A stretch of DNA of 40,016 bases from Planctomycetota bacterium. GTDB taxonomy: Bacteria > Planctomycetota > Phycisphaerae > Sedimentisphaerales > Anaerobacaceae. Positions 26,023 to 34,471 of the stretch are shown piece by piece (the stretch's first letter is position 1; the number at the start of each line of letters is the position of its first letter). Location: the NCBI GenBank assembly GCA_019456255.1, contig VRUG01000022.1, positions 1-40,016 of the forward strand, in the 5' to 3' direction. A program made the translations under genes and the position numbers. The notes beneath the pieces were generated by a model, which had not been told where the DNA came from, did not search any database, and saw nothing but the letters and a program-made list of their open reading frames with translations.

Positions 26023-26571
26023 ATGTTAAACGCATTAAAATTTAAAAAGATTTGTAAATCGAGGAACGTTACTGTTGAGCAGTTAGCTGACCAGATAGTT
26101 CGCGGCGGCCTTGATAAGAGTTCGGCGACTTCCGCGATAAAGAACTGGCAGAAGGGTCTTTTTAAAACTGCACCTCAGACAGAAGATATTCGCCGTCTTG
26201 CAGCAGCATTGAGCGTTGAAGTCAATGACATAAGCAGTTGGCGTTCTACCTATCGTTACGCACCGGGTTCTGCGAGTAAGGCCAGGCTTGTAACTCAGTT
26301 GATAACAGGTCGCGGCGTTCAGGACGCGATTGATGTATTGAAGTTTACTCATAAACGAGCAGCGTCAATGATTGATAAGGTTTTAAAAACGGCAGTTGCA
26401 GATGCAGATGAGCAGCAGGCCGACGTTGATAGTCTTTATGTAAGTGAAGCACGTGTTGATGGTGCTGGAATTCGAATCGGTACAAAAAGATGGATACCGA
26501 AGGACAGAGGCAGAGCGCATCCTATTGGTAAACAGGCATGTCACATTCATGTGACAGTGACACAGGCTTAA
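26023..26571 (+). CDS. rplV: Ribosomal protein uL22 with N-terminal XRE-like HTH extension
   Basis: 182 aa against about 110 for most uL22. Residues 73-182 are the ordinary protein (WRSTYRYAPGSASKARLVTQLITGR ... ending HIHVTVTQA, with the tunnel-reaching hairpin GTKRWIPKDRGRAHPI). Residues 1-72 are extra: FKKICKSRNVTVEQLADQIVRGGLDKSSATSAIKNWQKG ... DIRRLAAALSVEVNDI has the helical layout and hydrophobic spacing of an XRE/lambda-repressor HTH domain. The ATG has GAAGG upstream and the frame shows no better internal start. The extension may bind rRNA, its own mRNA, or DNA; this is unproven. Confidence 0.9.
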   Translation: MLNALKFKKICKSRNVTVEQLADQIVRGGLDKSSATSAIKNWQKGLFKTAPQTEDIRRLAAALSVEVNDISSWRSTYRYAPGSASKARLVTQLITGRGVQDAIDVLKFTHKRAASMIDKVLKTAVADADEQQADVDSLYVSEARVDGAGIRIGTKRWIPKDRGRAHPIGKQACHIHVTVTQA

Positions 26572-26606
26572 GAATTGCTTTGTAAAAATAAGAGGCAAGA
26601 ATAATT

Positions 26607-27506
26607 ATGGGTCAGAAAGTATCGCCAATTGGATTTAGAACAGGCATTACGCTTGGGTGGCAAAGTACATGGTTTGCCACTAAGGCGGATTACGGTACGT
26701 TTCTTGTGGAAGACCAGAGAATTCGCAAATACGTAGACAGGAAGTACAACCGTCAGATGCCTAAGGGTGCGGTAGCGAAAGTAGAAATAATTCGCACTCG
26801 CAACGAAGTAAAAGTGACTCTTCACAGTGCCAGGCCTGGAATTGTTATTGGCCCGCGAGGTGGTGAAGTTGATAAGCTTCGTGAAGAGCTTGAGGATTTC
26901 ACGGGTCATAAGATAAACGTCAATGTAATTGAGATAAAAGAGCCTGACCTCAATGCAATGTTAGTTAGTGAGTCGATAGCAGAGCAGTTATGCAAAAGAG
27001 CATCCTTTAGGCGTGCAATGAAGCAGCATTGTGAGTCAGCAATGAATGCCGGTGCTAAAGGAGTTAAGATAATGTGCAGCGGTCGTTTGGGTGGTGCAGA
27101 GATGGCTCGTAAAGAGACTCAAAAGTTAGGCAGTATTCCGCTTCATACGCTTGACGCGAATGTAGATTACGCGACTGCGACAGCATTTACGACCTATGGC
27201 GCCGTTGGCGTTAAGGTTTGGATTCATAAAGGTAAATTTGGTGAGGTCCTTGAACCCCGAGCTGGCGCACCGAGACGGAGACGTCCAGGCGGCGGCGGTG
27301 GCGGCGGTGGTAGAGGTGGTCCTGGCGGTGGTAGAGGTGGCGGCGGTAGAGGCGGCGCATCAGGTGCCAGAAGAACAGCTTCTAAGGCAGCACCAGCAGC
27401 GGCTCCTAAGGCGGCACCGGCAGCTAAGGCTCCTGAAGCTCCAGCAGCAGCACCAGAAGCACCTAAAGCAAAACCGAGTGAAGGTGAAACTAAAACATCA
27501 GAGTAA
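26607..27506 (+). CDS. rpsC: Ribosomal protein uS3 with RGG/Ala-Pro-rich C-terminal tail
   Basis: 299 aa, against about 210-235 usually. The core is complete: MGQKVSPIGFRTGI, a type-II KH domain with the GxxG loop IGPRGGEVDKL, the helicase-related C-terminal domain to GKFGEVLEPRAGAP. From about residue 220 a tail of 80 residues follows: RRRR, then glycine runs broken by four RGG motifs, then an Ala/Pro/Lys/Glu stretch ending in SEGETKTSE. RGG boxes bind RNA in other proteins, so the tail may contact mRNA at the entry channel, where uS3 lies. Base usage in the tail is very repetitive (GGCGGC). Confidence 0.95.
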   Translation: MGQKVSPIGFRTGITLGWQSTWFATKADYGTFLVEDQRIRKYVDRKYNRQMPKGAVAKVEIIRTRNEVKVTLHSARPGIVIGPRGGEVDKLREELEDFTGHKINVNVIEIKEPDLNAMLVSESIAEQLCKRASFRRAMKQHCESAMNAGAKGVKIMCSGRLGGAEMARKETQKLGSIPLHTLDANVDYATATAFTTYGAVGVKVWIHKGKFGEVLEPRAGAPRRRRPGGGGGGGGRGGPGGGRGGGGRGGASGARRTASKAAPAAAPKAAPAAKAPEAPAAAPEAPKAKPSEGETKTSE

Positions 27507-27543
27507 AAGAATTTGATAGAACTTTTAGTGAAGGTAACGACTT

Positions 27544-27963
27544 ATGGCAATGATGCCCAAAAGAGTGAAGCACCGTAAGAGCCAGCGTGGCAAGATGAAG
27601 GGCAATGCGTCCCGGACAAATTTTGTGGCGTTTGGTGAATATGGTCTGCAGTCATTAGAGACCAGCTGGGTAACAGCGAGGAATATAGAGGCAGGCAGAG
27701 TGGCGGCAACTCACTTTTTACATCGTGAAGGTAAGGTTTATATCCGGATATTCCCTCATAAGCCGGTTAGTTCCAAGCCATTGGAAACGAGAATGGGTAA
27801 AGGTAAAGGCGAGCCAGCATTTTGGGTAGCCCGAGTTAAGCCTGGAACGGTTTTATTTGAAATAGGCGGCGTTGAAGAGAACGTGGCGAAACAAGCATTG
27901 GTTAGAGTAGCGCATAAGATGCCGATCAGATGTCGGTTTGTTAAGCGCAGACATTCTTTATAG
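27544..27963 (+). CDS. rplP: Ribosomal protein uL16
   Basis: 139 aa. [47 protein letters not shown] and [19 protein letters not shown] are diagnostic. The Arg in RMGKGKG is the one hydroxylated in E. coli uL16. uL16 lies by the A site and is needed late in 50S assembly. Three possible Met starts lie close together; the first has a GAAGG upstream. 11 bp to rpmC. Confidence 0.97.
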   Translation: MAMMPKRVKHRKSQRGKMKGNASRTNFVAFGEYGLQSLETSWVTARNIEAGRVAATHFLHREGKVYIRIFPHKPVSSKPLETRMGKGKGEPAFWVARVKPGTVLFEIGGVEENVAKQALVRVAHKMPIRCRFVKRRHSL

Positions 27964-27974
27964 TGGAGTTTTAA

Positions 27975-28160
27975 ATGAAGGCAAGTGATTACCGTCAGAT
28001 GGGTTCAAGTGAATTGCAGGAAAGGCTCGGCGAGCTTAAGCGCAATCTGTTCGACCTCAAGACGCAGTCTGTTACCGAAACGGTAGAGAATTCAAGGTCA
28101 TTGCGAAACGCTCGTCGTGACATTGCACGTATTTTGACAGTAATGCAACAAAAGAAATAA
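27975..28160 (+). CDS. rpmC: Ribosomal protein uL29
   Basis: 61 aa helical hairpin: MKASDYRQMGSSELQERLGELKRNLFDLKTQSVTETVENSRSLRNARRDIARILTVMQQKK. It has the usual length and sits near the tunnel exit, next to uL23. Ribosome site GTGGAG immediately upstream. Gap to rpsQ is 15 bp. Confidence 0.95.
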   Translation: MKASDYRQMGSSELQERLGELKRNLFDLKTQSVTETVENSRSLRNARRDIARILTVMQQKK

Positions 28161-28175
28161 AAGGTTAGGACCAAG

Positions 28176-28436
28176 ATGGCAGAAAAAGAGACAAAGACAG
28201 CAGAAGCAGTCGTAATAAGTAAAAGCGGCGACAAGAGTATTAAGGTTGCGATAGACTATAAGGTCAAGCACCCTAAGTACGGCAAGTATATGCGAAAACG
28301 TACGACGTTTGGTGTTCATGATGAGCACAATAAGGCCAAGGTTGGAGACGTGGTTAAAGTTTCAGAATGCAGGCCTTACAGTAAGAGTAAAAGTTGGCGT
28401 CTTGTAGAGATATTAAAAGAGGCCGTTACAGAATAG
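28176..28436 (+). CDS. rpsQ: Ribosomal protein uS17
   Basis: 86 aa. An OB-fold protein of the 30S body: VVISKSGDKSIKVAIDYKVKHPKYGKYMRKRTTFGVHDEHNKAKVGDVVKVSECRPYSKSKSWRLVEIL. The first ~8 residues (AEKETKTA) are an acidic addition. Unremarkable otherwise; last gene of the canonical S10 operon, directly followed by the spc block with rplN 29 bp on. Confidence 0.96.
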   Translation: MAEKETKTAEAVVISKSGDKSIKVAIDYKVKHPKYGKYMRKRTTFGVHDEHNKAKVGDVVKVSECRPYSKSKSWRLVEILKEAVTE

Positions 28437-28465
28437 AGATTAGTTTTTAGGTAAGAGGTAAAGCT

Positions 28466-28855
28466 GTGATACAACAAGAAACAATGGTGGATATTGCTGA
28501 TAATTCAGGAGTCAAGGCAGCTTTATGTATTAAGGTCCTCGGTCGAGGCGGCGCCAGGAAAGGTAAGTATACTCGTCCTGCGGCAACTGTTGGTGACGTT
28601 ATTTGTGTTGCGATAAAAAAATCGCTTCCTAGCTGTCAGCTCGATGATAAGAAGGTTCATAAGTGTGTGATTATCAGGACCAAGAGCGCCATTAAGAGGG
28701 TTGACGGCAGCTATGTTCGTTTTGACAGTAATGCAGCTGTGATGATAGATGCCGATGGTAATCCGATAGGTACGAGAATTTTTGGTGCAGTGGCCCGTGA
28801 GCTTCGTGAGAAGAATTACATGAAGATAGTTTCTCTGGCGAGTGAAGTTGTTTAA
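28466..28855 (+). CDS. rplN: Ribosomal protein uL14
   Basis: 129 aa, GTG start. The usual N-terminus MIQxxT(M/L)xxIADNSG is obtained only from the GTG at 28466, with AAGAGGT upstream. [30 protein letters not shown] and [48 protein letters not shown] confirm it. It is some seven residues longer than E. coli in a central loop ([12 protein letters not shown]). uL14 contacts the 30S subunit in an intersubunit bridge. Confidence 0.97.
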   Translation: MIQQETMVDIADNSGVKAALCIKVLGRGGARKGKYTRPAATVGDVICVAIKKSLPSCQLDDKKVHKCVIIRTKSAIKRVDGSYVRFDSNAAVMIDADGNPIGTRIFGAVARELREKNYMKIVSLASEVV

Positions 28856-28890
28856 GGCATAATAAATTAACGAAAGTTTCGAGATTAAAA

Positions 28891-29223
28891 ATGGCACGAC
28901 ACATAAAAAAAGGTGACATGGTAGAAATAATAACAGGTGACCACAAGGGCGCTACCGGCAAAGTACTTCGCGTAATTCTTAGTAAGAACCGAGTAATAGT
29001 TCAGGGTCACAACATAGCCAAGAAACATGTCAGGCCCTCGCAAAAGAATCCTCAGGGCGGCAGAATGAGCGTTGAACAGCCGATTCACATGAGCAACGTT
29101 TTGCCGGTAAACCCGAAGAGTTCCAAGGGCAGCAGAGTAACTTATAAGGTAGACAGCAAGGGCGGCAAGAAACGCGTCGCTGTTGATGGTAGTGAAATAG
29201 GCGTAGTTAAAAGGGCAAAGTAG
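28891..29223 (+). CDS. rplX: Ribosomal protein uL24
   Basis: 110 aa. The KOW motif MARHIKKGDMVEIITGDHKGATGKVLRV, followed by NRVIVQGHNIAKKHVRPSQ and GGRMSVEQPIHMSNVLPV, is typical. uL24 starts 50S assembly and later sits at the tunnel exit. Length and context are ordinary; rplE follows after 48 bp. Confidence 0.97.
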   Translation: MARHIKKGDMVEIITGDHKGATGKVLRVILSKNRVIVQGHNIAKKHVRPSQKNPQGGRMSVEQPIHMSNVLPVNPKSSKGSRVTYKVDSKGGKKRVAVDGSEIGVVKRAK

Positions 29224-29271
29224 CCGTAATTTTGAATGTTACGAAGAATTTAATTTGATACGAGTTTAAAG

Positions 29272-29814
29272 ATGGCAAGATTAAGAGAATTATATAAATC
29301 AAAAGTAGTTTCAGAGTTGACCAAGGAATTCAATTATAAGAATCCTATGGCGGTTCCGCGTATGGAGAAGGTAGTCATATCGATGGGCGTCGGCAGGTCG
29401 ACTCAGGATAAGAAGTTTATCGAACTTGCAAGCAAGGATTTGACTTTGATATCTGGTCAGAAGCCTTTAATTTGCAAGGCCAAGAAGAGTGTATCTAATT
29501 TTAAGGTTCGCGAAGGAGATAAGACCGGCCTAAAGGTTACTCTTCGAGGTATTCGGATGTATGAATTTATGGACAGGCTTATCAGTCTTGCGATACCGAG
29601 AGTAAGGGACTTTAGAGGTCTTAGCCCGAAGAGCTTTGACGGCAGAGGTAATTACTCGATGGGTCTGACCGAACAAAGTGTATTTCCAGAGATAGATCCT
29701 GCGAAGCTGGAATTTACCCAGGGTATGAATATAACATTTGTCACGACGGCAGAGACAGACGAGGAGGGCAGAAAGATGTTGTCCCTTTTCGGTATGCCGT
29801 TCAAAGAGAAATAA
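29272..29814 (+). CDS. rplE: Ribosomal protein uL5
   Basis: 180 aa. [59 protein letters not shown] and [34 protein letters not shown] are diagnostic. uL5 binds 5S rRNA in the central protuberance with uL18. Standard length, standard position between rplX and rpsN. Confidence 0.97.
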   Translation: MARLRELYKSKVVSELTKEFNYKNPMAVPRMEKVVISMGVGRSTQDKKFIELASKDLTLISGQKPLICKAKKSVSNFKVREGDKTGLKVTLRGIRMYEFMDRLISLAIPRVRDFRGLSPKSFDGRGNYSMGLTEQSVFPEIDPAKLEFTQGMNITFVTTAETDEEGRKMLSLFGMPFKEK

Positions 29815-29837
29815 GAAAGTAGCATTGGAGTATTTGC

Positions 29838-30023
29838 ATGGCAACAAAAGCGTTGATAAATAAGGCACACGGTAAACCGAAGTTTCGTGTACGCGGTTAT
29901 ACGCGATGTGAGCTTTGCGGCAGGCCCCGTGCGGTTTATCGCAAGTTTAAGATTTGCCGGTTATGCTTTAGGAAGTTAGCACACGAAGGTAAGATACCCG
30001 GCATGAAAAAGGCAAGTTGGTAA
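29838..30023 (+). CDS. rpsN: Ribosomal protein uS14, zinc-binding type
   Basis: 61 aa, the short zinc form (uS14 type Z), with C24-x2-C27 (CELC) and CRLC 13 residues later. The E. coli-type long form without zinc is about 100 aa, so this organism uses the Cys4 version, at least at this locus. No second copy is in the window. It sits in the 30S head; rpsH begins 31 bp later. Confidence 0.96.
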   Translation: MATKALINKAHGKPKFRVRGYTRCELCGRPRAVYRKFKICRLCFRKLAHEGKIPGMKKASW

Positions 30024-30054
30024 TAGAAGTTTATAATTTACGTGGAGCTTTATT

Positions 30055-30453
30055 ATGAGTTTGAGCGATCCAATCGCTGATATGTTAACGAGGATTCGTA
30101 ACGCTGCGAGGATAAACAGAGATGATGTTAATATTCGCGCGTCGAAGATTTGTTCTGGTATAGCAGCTGTATTGAAAACAGAGGGCTATATCAAAGGTTA
30201 TGACCTGATTGAAGATAATAAGCAGGGGATTCTTAGGGTAAATTTGAAGTATGACGCTGAAGGTCGTTCTGCGATTGAGACAATCAAGCGTATAAGTAAG
30301 CCTGGCAGGCGTATATATTCGCCGGTCGAGGATCTGCCTTATGTATTGGGCGGATTGGGTATACTTATAGTTTCAACAAGTAAGGGAATATTGAGTGGTA
30401 AGAGCTGTCGTGAACAAAAAGTCAGCGGTGAAATCCTTTGTTCGGTGAGTTAA
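30055..30453 (+). CDS. rpsH: Ribosomal protein uS8
   Basis: 132 aa. MSLSDPIADMLTRIRNAARINRDDVNIRASKICSGIAAVLKTEGYI and the C-terminal GGLGILIVSTSKGILSGKSCREQKVSGEILCSV with the conserved STSKG turn are clear. uS8 is a primary 16S rRNA binder and represses the spc operon in E. coli by binding near rplE. The stop is separated from the rplF ATG by one base, so the two are translationally coupled. Confidence 0.97.
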   Translation: MSLSDPIADMLTRIRNAARINRDDVNIRASKICSGIAAVLKTEGYIKGYDLIEDNKQGILRVNLKYDAEGRSAIETIKRISKPGRRIYSPVEDLPYVLGGLGILIVSTSKGILSGKSCREQKVSGEILCSVS

Positions 30454-30454
30454 T

Positions 30455-31030
30455 ATGAGTCGTATAGGCAAAAAATTAATAGAAATTCCTTCGGGAGTTA
30501 AAGTAGAGCTTAAAGGTCAGCACGTTAAAGTGACCGGGCCTTTGGGTAATCTTGAAATAGATATTCATCCTAGGATCAAGGTCAAGGTTGAGGGCAGTCA
30601 GTTATTTGCTGAGAACGAGGACGCTGATAACCGTCAGGCGAAACAGCTTCACGGTACGATGCGGGCGTTGTTAGCGAATATGATTTCTGGTGTCAGCAAG
30701 GGCTTTGAACGCAAGATGGAAATCTTTGGTACCGGTTATAACGTCAAGGAACAGGGCGCTAAGCTTGTATTGCAGGTTGGATATTGCCATGCGGTAGAGG
30801 TGGCGATACCGAAGAATGTTAAGGTTAATATTGAGGTGCCTGCGACGCGTGGTAATGATACACCTGCGAAGTTTACGGTAACCGGTATTGATAAATGTGA
30901 ATTGGGTCAGTTTTTGGCAGATGTCCGCAAGGTGCGACCTCCGGAGCCTTATAAAGGTAAGGGGATTCGTTATGCGGAAGAGTATGTCAGACGAAAAGTC
31001 GGCAAGGCGTTTGCGTCAGGTGCGGCATAA
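30455..31030 (+). CDS. rplF: Ribosomal protein uL6
   Basis: 191 aa, slightly above the usual 177. MSRIGKKLIEIPSGVKVELKGQHVKVTGPLGNLE begins the first of two similar domains; the second ends in PPEPYKGKGIRYAEEYVRRKVGKAFASG, the family signature. uL6 lies near the factor-binding site. It shares a TAATATG junction with rpsH. Nothing unusual except the modest extra length within the first domain. Confidence 0.97.
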   Translation: MSRIGKKLIEIPSGVKVELKGQHVKVTGPLGNLEIDIHPRIKVKVEGSQLFAENEDADNRQAKQLHGTMRALLANMISGVSKGFERKMEIFGTGYNVKEQGAKLVLQVGYCHAVEVAIPKNVKVNIEVPATRGNDTPAKFTVTGIDKCELGQFLADVRKVRPPEPYKGKGIRYAEEYVRRKVGKAFASGAA

Positions 31031-31045
31031 TTAGGGTAGATTAGT

Positions 31046-31411
31046 ATGGCTATAGATAAATTAAGAAGAGCGAAAACAAGACGTAAATATCATATTCGCA
31101 AAAAGATTCTCGGGACATCCGAAAGGCCCAGGCTTACGGTGTTTCGTTCTAACAAGCATATTTACGTTCAGATAATAGATGACATTGCAGGTGCGACTCT
31201 TGTTTCGGCGAGTACTCGTGCAAAGAGCCTTCGCGGTGGTCTGGCCAATGGCGGTAATGCCAAAGCGGCAGAAGCGATAGGCGAAGCGGTAGCCAAGGAG
31301 GCACTTGGTGTCGGTATTCAGAGCGTGCGTTTCGATAGAAACGGTTATAGATTTCATGGCAGAGTCAAGGCACTTGCTGAATCAGCAAGAAAAGCCGGTC
31401 TTGTCTTTTAA
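31046..31411 (+). CDS. rplR: Ribosomal protein uL18
   Basis: 121 aa. [47 protein letters not shown] and [26 protein letters not shown] at the end are diagnostic. uL18 binds 5S rRNA along with uL5. Standard length. rpsE follows after 29 bp. Confidence 0.97.
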   Translation: MAIDKLRRAKTRRKYHIRKKILGTSERPRLTVFRSNKHIYVQIIDDIAGATLVSASTRAKSLRGGLANGGNAKAAEAIGEAVAKEALGVGIQSVRFDRNGYRFHGRVKALAESARKAGLVF

Positions 31412-31440
31412 TTAAACAGTTAGAAATTTGGAGAAATAAA

Positions 31441-31959
31441 TTGGCAGTAGAACCTATTAATAAACCTGTTGAAGAAAAAGGCGCGTTGGAAGAGACGACT
31501 GTAAAGATTTTTCGCTGTTCCAAGGTAGTTAAGGGTGGTCGTCGTTTTAGTTTTGCAGCTTTGGTTGTAGTTGGTGACCGTTCAGGCAATGTTGGTGTTG
31601 GCTATGGTAAGGCTAACGAGGTTCCCTTAGCGGTTGAAAAAGGCAATAAGGATGCCAGGAAGAATATGCATAAGATACCGCTGGTTGGCAGGACGATACC
31701 TCATCAGATAAACGGCAGGTATCGGGCGACAAAGGTAACTATGGTTCCGGCGAGTCCTGGAACTGGTGTAATAGCAGGTTCAAGTGCCCGTGCGGTACTC
31801 GAGTATGCAGGCGTACAGGATGTTCTGACGAAGGTTTTCGGAAGTACATCGGCTAAGAATGTTGTTAAAGCTACGTTGAATGGATTGACGAGATTACGCA
31901 GTAAAGAAGATGTAGAGTCGATTCGTGGCGTAGAAGTTGAAGTAGTGAAAAGGTGGTGA
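31441..31959 (+). CDS. rpsE: Ribosomal protein uS5
   Basis: 172 aa, TTG start: GGAG lies 9 bases upstream and no ATG or GTG is available before the conserved core. The first ~15 residues are variable; then VKIFRCSKVVKGGRRFSFAALVVVGDRSGNVGVGYGKANEVPLAVEKG and PASPGTGVIAGSSARAVLEYAGVQDVLTKVFGS are typical. uS5 shapes the mRNA entry site and accuracy. Only 9 bp separate it from rplO: the rpmD gene that usually lies here is absent. Confidence 0.96.
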   Translation: MAVEPINKPVEEKGALEETTVKIFRCSKVVKGGRRFSFAALVVVGDRSGNVGVGYGKANEVPLAVEKGNKDARKNMHKIPLVGRTIPHQINGRYRATKVTMVPASPGTGVIAGSSARAVLEYAGVQDVLTKVFGSTSAKNVVKATLNGLTRLRSKEDVESIRGVEVEVVKRW

Positions 31960-31968
31960 TTGTTTTAA

Positions 31969-32412
31969 ATGCTGAATCATGAAATAACATCAATAGTAGG
32001 TAAGAGCAAGTCTCGCAGGCGTATAGGCAGAGGCAACGGTTCGGGTTATGGTAAGACCAGTGGTCGAGGCCATAAGGGTGCCGGCAGTAGAGCCGGTTCA
32101 ACATCGATGTCGCCTTTTGAGGGCGGCCAGATGCCTTTGTTTAGAAGGATTCCGAAGCGCGGCTTTAGCAACTACGACTTTGCTACTCGTTATGAGATAG
32201 TTAATATCTCGCAGCTTGATAGATTTGAAGAGGGCGAGTCGATCGGAGCAGAGCAATTATCTAATGCCGGTTTGATTGGCAGCAAAAAGAGTAAAGTGAA
32301 AATCCTTGGTGACGGTGAATTGACCAAGAAGCTTGAAATATTAGCTCAGAAATTTAGCAAGAGCGCTGAACAGAAGATAGTGGCCTTGGGCGGAACTGCT
32401 AAGGTCGTATAG
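31969..32412 (+). CDS. rplO: Ribosomal protein uL15
   Basis: 147 aa. The glycine/arginine-rich N-terminal arm (KSKSRRRIGRGNGSGYGKTSGRGHKGAGSRAG), FEGGQMPLFRRIPKRGF and the C-terminal globular domain (VKILGDGELTKKLEILAQKFSKSAEQKI) identify it. uL15 is a late 50S assembly protein. Together with secY after 36 bp this is the classic spc order, minus rpmD. Confidence 0.97.
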   Translation: MLNHEITSIVGKSKSRRRIGRGNGSGYGKTSGRGHKGAGSRAGSTSMSPFEGGQMPLFRRIPKRGFSNYDFATRYEIVNISQLDRFEEGESIGAEQLSNAGLIGSKKSKVKILGDGELTKKLEILAQKFSKSAEQKIVALGGTAKVV

Positions 32413-32448
32413 AACTAAAAAGTTTTAAGAGCAGACGGAAACAAAAAA

Positions 32449-33798
32449 ATGCTTGGAGCAGTAGTTAACGTATTTAGAATAAAGGACCTTCGCAACAAGG
32501 TTCTGTTTACCATTGCGATGCTGATGATATATCGCATAGGTTTTCATATAACGATCCCTTGTGTTGACCAGGTCAAGCTAACCGAGTCGGTGGCTTCTCG
32601 CGATACCGAGAGTCCTCTCGGCAGGGCAGTAGAGATGATGCAGATGCTTAGCGGCGGGTCATTCAGCCAGAGCAGTGTTTTTGGTCTTGGCATTATGCCT
32701 TATATTACGGCTTCTATTATTTTTATGCTGCTTGGAGAGGTGTTGCCTGGCTTGAAGAAATTGCGGCAGGAGGGGCAAACCGGTCATAAAAAGATACAGG
32801 AATATACGCGCTATCTTACCGTACTGATATGTTTTGTGCAGTCGGTAGCGTTTTTGAAGATATTCGTATCCGGTTATGTTTACCCGGGCATGGAAAAGCA
32901 GGCCATGATAATGGGTGTAATAGCGATGACCGCTGGCACGGTATTTTTGATGTGGCTTGGCGAACAAATAGATGAGTACGGCATAGGTAACGGTATCAGC
33001 TTGATAATTATGGCAGGTATTGTGTCGCGGATGCCGTGGGCAGTTAGAATGCTTTTGCAAAACGCAGACTTTAGACTCGATGCTCCTGTCGGCAGTATTA
33101 ATCTGCCTAAGATGTTATTCCTTGTAGGGGCATTTGTATTTGTAGTCTCCGGTGCCATCCTGATTACTCAGGGTCAGCGTCGTATTCCGATTCAACAGGC
33201 CAAGCAGATTCGCGGCAGGAAGATGTATGGCGGTGCAAGGCATTATCTGCCTCTTCGCGTTAATCATGGTGGCGTGATGCCGATTATATTTGCGTCAAGT
33301 TTTATGATGTTTTTGCCTGTAGTGGCCAACTGGTTCAAAACTACGTTTCCTGACGTAATATTCTTTGCGACACTCCAGGAATCATTAGGACCAGGTGCGT
33401 TTACATATAATCTTTTGTTTATGTTGTTTATATTCCTGTTCACGTATTTCTGGGTGACGGTTCAGTTTCAGCCTAAAGAGATGGCGAAGAATCTTCGTGA
33501 CTCAGGCAGTTTCATACCGGGTCTTCGTCCGGGTCGTCGAACAGCGGAATATCTTGAAACAGTAATGGCGCGCGTGACTTATTATGGCGCATCGTTTTTG
33601 GCAATAATTGCAATTGTACCGTCAGTGATTTCAGTTTCGATGGGTGTTAGCGGGCAAATCGCGTCGTTTTTAGGTGGTACCGGATTGCTCATTGTAGTAA
33701 GTGTGTCGCTGGACCTGGTGCAGAAGATAGAGGCTAATCTGTTAATGCGAAGCTATGACGGATTTAGCGAGAGCGGCAGAATTAAGGGGACGCGCTAA
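32449..33798 (+). CDS. secY: Preprotein translocase subunit SecY
   Basis: 449 aa, ten predicted membrane helices. The first starts at about residue 18 (LFTIAMLMIYRIGFHI), the plug region and GIMPYITASIIFMLL follow, the cytoplasmic loops contain GQRRIPIQQAKQIRGRKMYGGARHYLPLRVNHGGVMPIIFAS and LRDSGSFIPGLRPGRRTAEYL, which bind SecA and the ribosome. It forms the translocation pore with SecE from this same window. Its TAA overlaps the adk ATG by one base, so translation is coupled. Confidence 0.98.
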   Translation: MLGAVVNVFRIKDLRNKVLFTIAMLMIYRIGFHITIPCVDQVKLTESVASRDTESPLGRAVEMMQMLSGGSFSQSSVFGLGIMPYITASIIFMLLGEVLPGLKKLRQEGQTGHKKIQEYTRYLTVLICFVQSVAFLKIFVSGYVYPGMEKQAMIMGVIAMTAGTVFLMWLGEQIDEYGIGNGISLIIMAGIVSRMPWAVRMLLQNADFRLDAPVGSINLPKMLFLVGAFVFVVSGAILITQGQRRIPIQQAKQIRGRKMYGGARHYLPLRVNHGGVMPIIFASSFMMFLPVVANWFKTTFPDVIFFATLQESLGPGAFTYNLLFMLFIFLFTYFWVTVQFQPKEMAKNLRDSGSFIPGLRPGRRTAEYLETVMARVTYYGASFLAIIAIVPSVISVSMGVSGQIASFLGGTGLLIVVSVSLDLVQKIEANLLMRSYDGFSESGRIKGTR

Positions 33799-34457
33799 TG
33801 AGAATAGTAATATTAGGAGCCCCCGGTGCTGGCAAAGGTACTCAGTGCAAACGTGTTGTAGCTGAATACGGCCTTGCTCATCTTTCGAGCGGTGACATTT
33901 TGCGTCGCGAACGTAGCGAGGGAACCGAGCTTGGTAAAGAGGCCCAGAGTTATATGGATTCAGGAGCATTGGTACCTGATGAGATAATAGTTAAGATGAT
34001 GGCATCTGCGATAAGTGAGTCGGTTGAATCTGGTTTTGTACTGGACGGTTTTCCCCGGACGGTGAATCAGGCTCAGGAGCTTGATAATTCGCTTCAAAGC
34101 AGCGGCCAGAAAATAGATGCAATTATAAATTTGAATGTAGATGATGAATTGGTTTCTCAGCGTATGACCGGCCGCAGGAGTTGTCCTGAATGTGGCGCGG
34201 TTTATCATATTGAGAATTTAAAACCTAAAGTTGAAGGTAAGTGTGATAATGATGACGCCGATTTGGTGCAAAGGGCTGATGATGCTCTGGATGTTGTTGC
34301 CAATCGCCTTAAGACGTATCACGAGCAGACCAAACCGGTTGTGGGCTATTACAAAAGTAATGGCACCGTAATAGAGATTGATGCAAATAAAGATGCCGAC
34401 GAGGTGACAGGCTTTGTTTTGGATAAGCTTGAAGAACTCGCATCGGCTTTGAAATAA
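33798..34457 (+). CDS. adk: Adenylate kinase, long form with zinc-type LID
   Basis: 219 aa, cytoplasmic ATP + AMP = 2 ADP. P-loop GAPGAGKGTQ (7-16), AMP-binding LSSGDILRRE, DGFPRT, and a long LID domain with CPEC and, further on, CDND, which fits a Cys-Cys-Cys-Asp zinc site instead of the hydrogen-bonded LID of enterobacteria. It overlaps secY by one base and is followed by map after 14 bp: secY-adk-map-infA is a common bacterial order. Confidence 0.97.
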   Translation: MRIVILGAPGAGKGTQCKRVVAEYGLAHLSSGDILRRERSEGTELGKEAQSYMDSGALVPDEIIVKMMASAISESVESGFVLDGFPRTVNQAQELDNSLQSSGQKIDAIINLNVDDELVSQRMTGRRSCPECGAVYHIENLKPKVEGKCDNDDADLVQRADDALDVVANRLKTYHEQTKPVVGYYKSNGTVIEIDANKDADEVTGFVLDKLEELASALK

Positions 34458-34471
34458 TTGAAGTTTGAAAT

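Noticed and set aside
27196..27516. 106-codon + frame overlapping the end of rpsC
   Set aside because: Frame-shifted reading of the GC-rich Gly/Ala tail; low complexity (Val/Ala/Leu/Gln runs) and no conserved feature.
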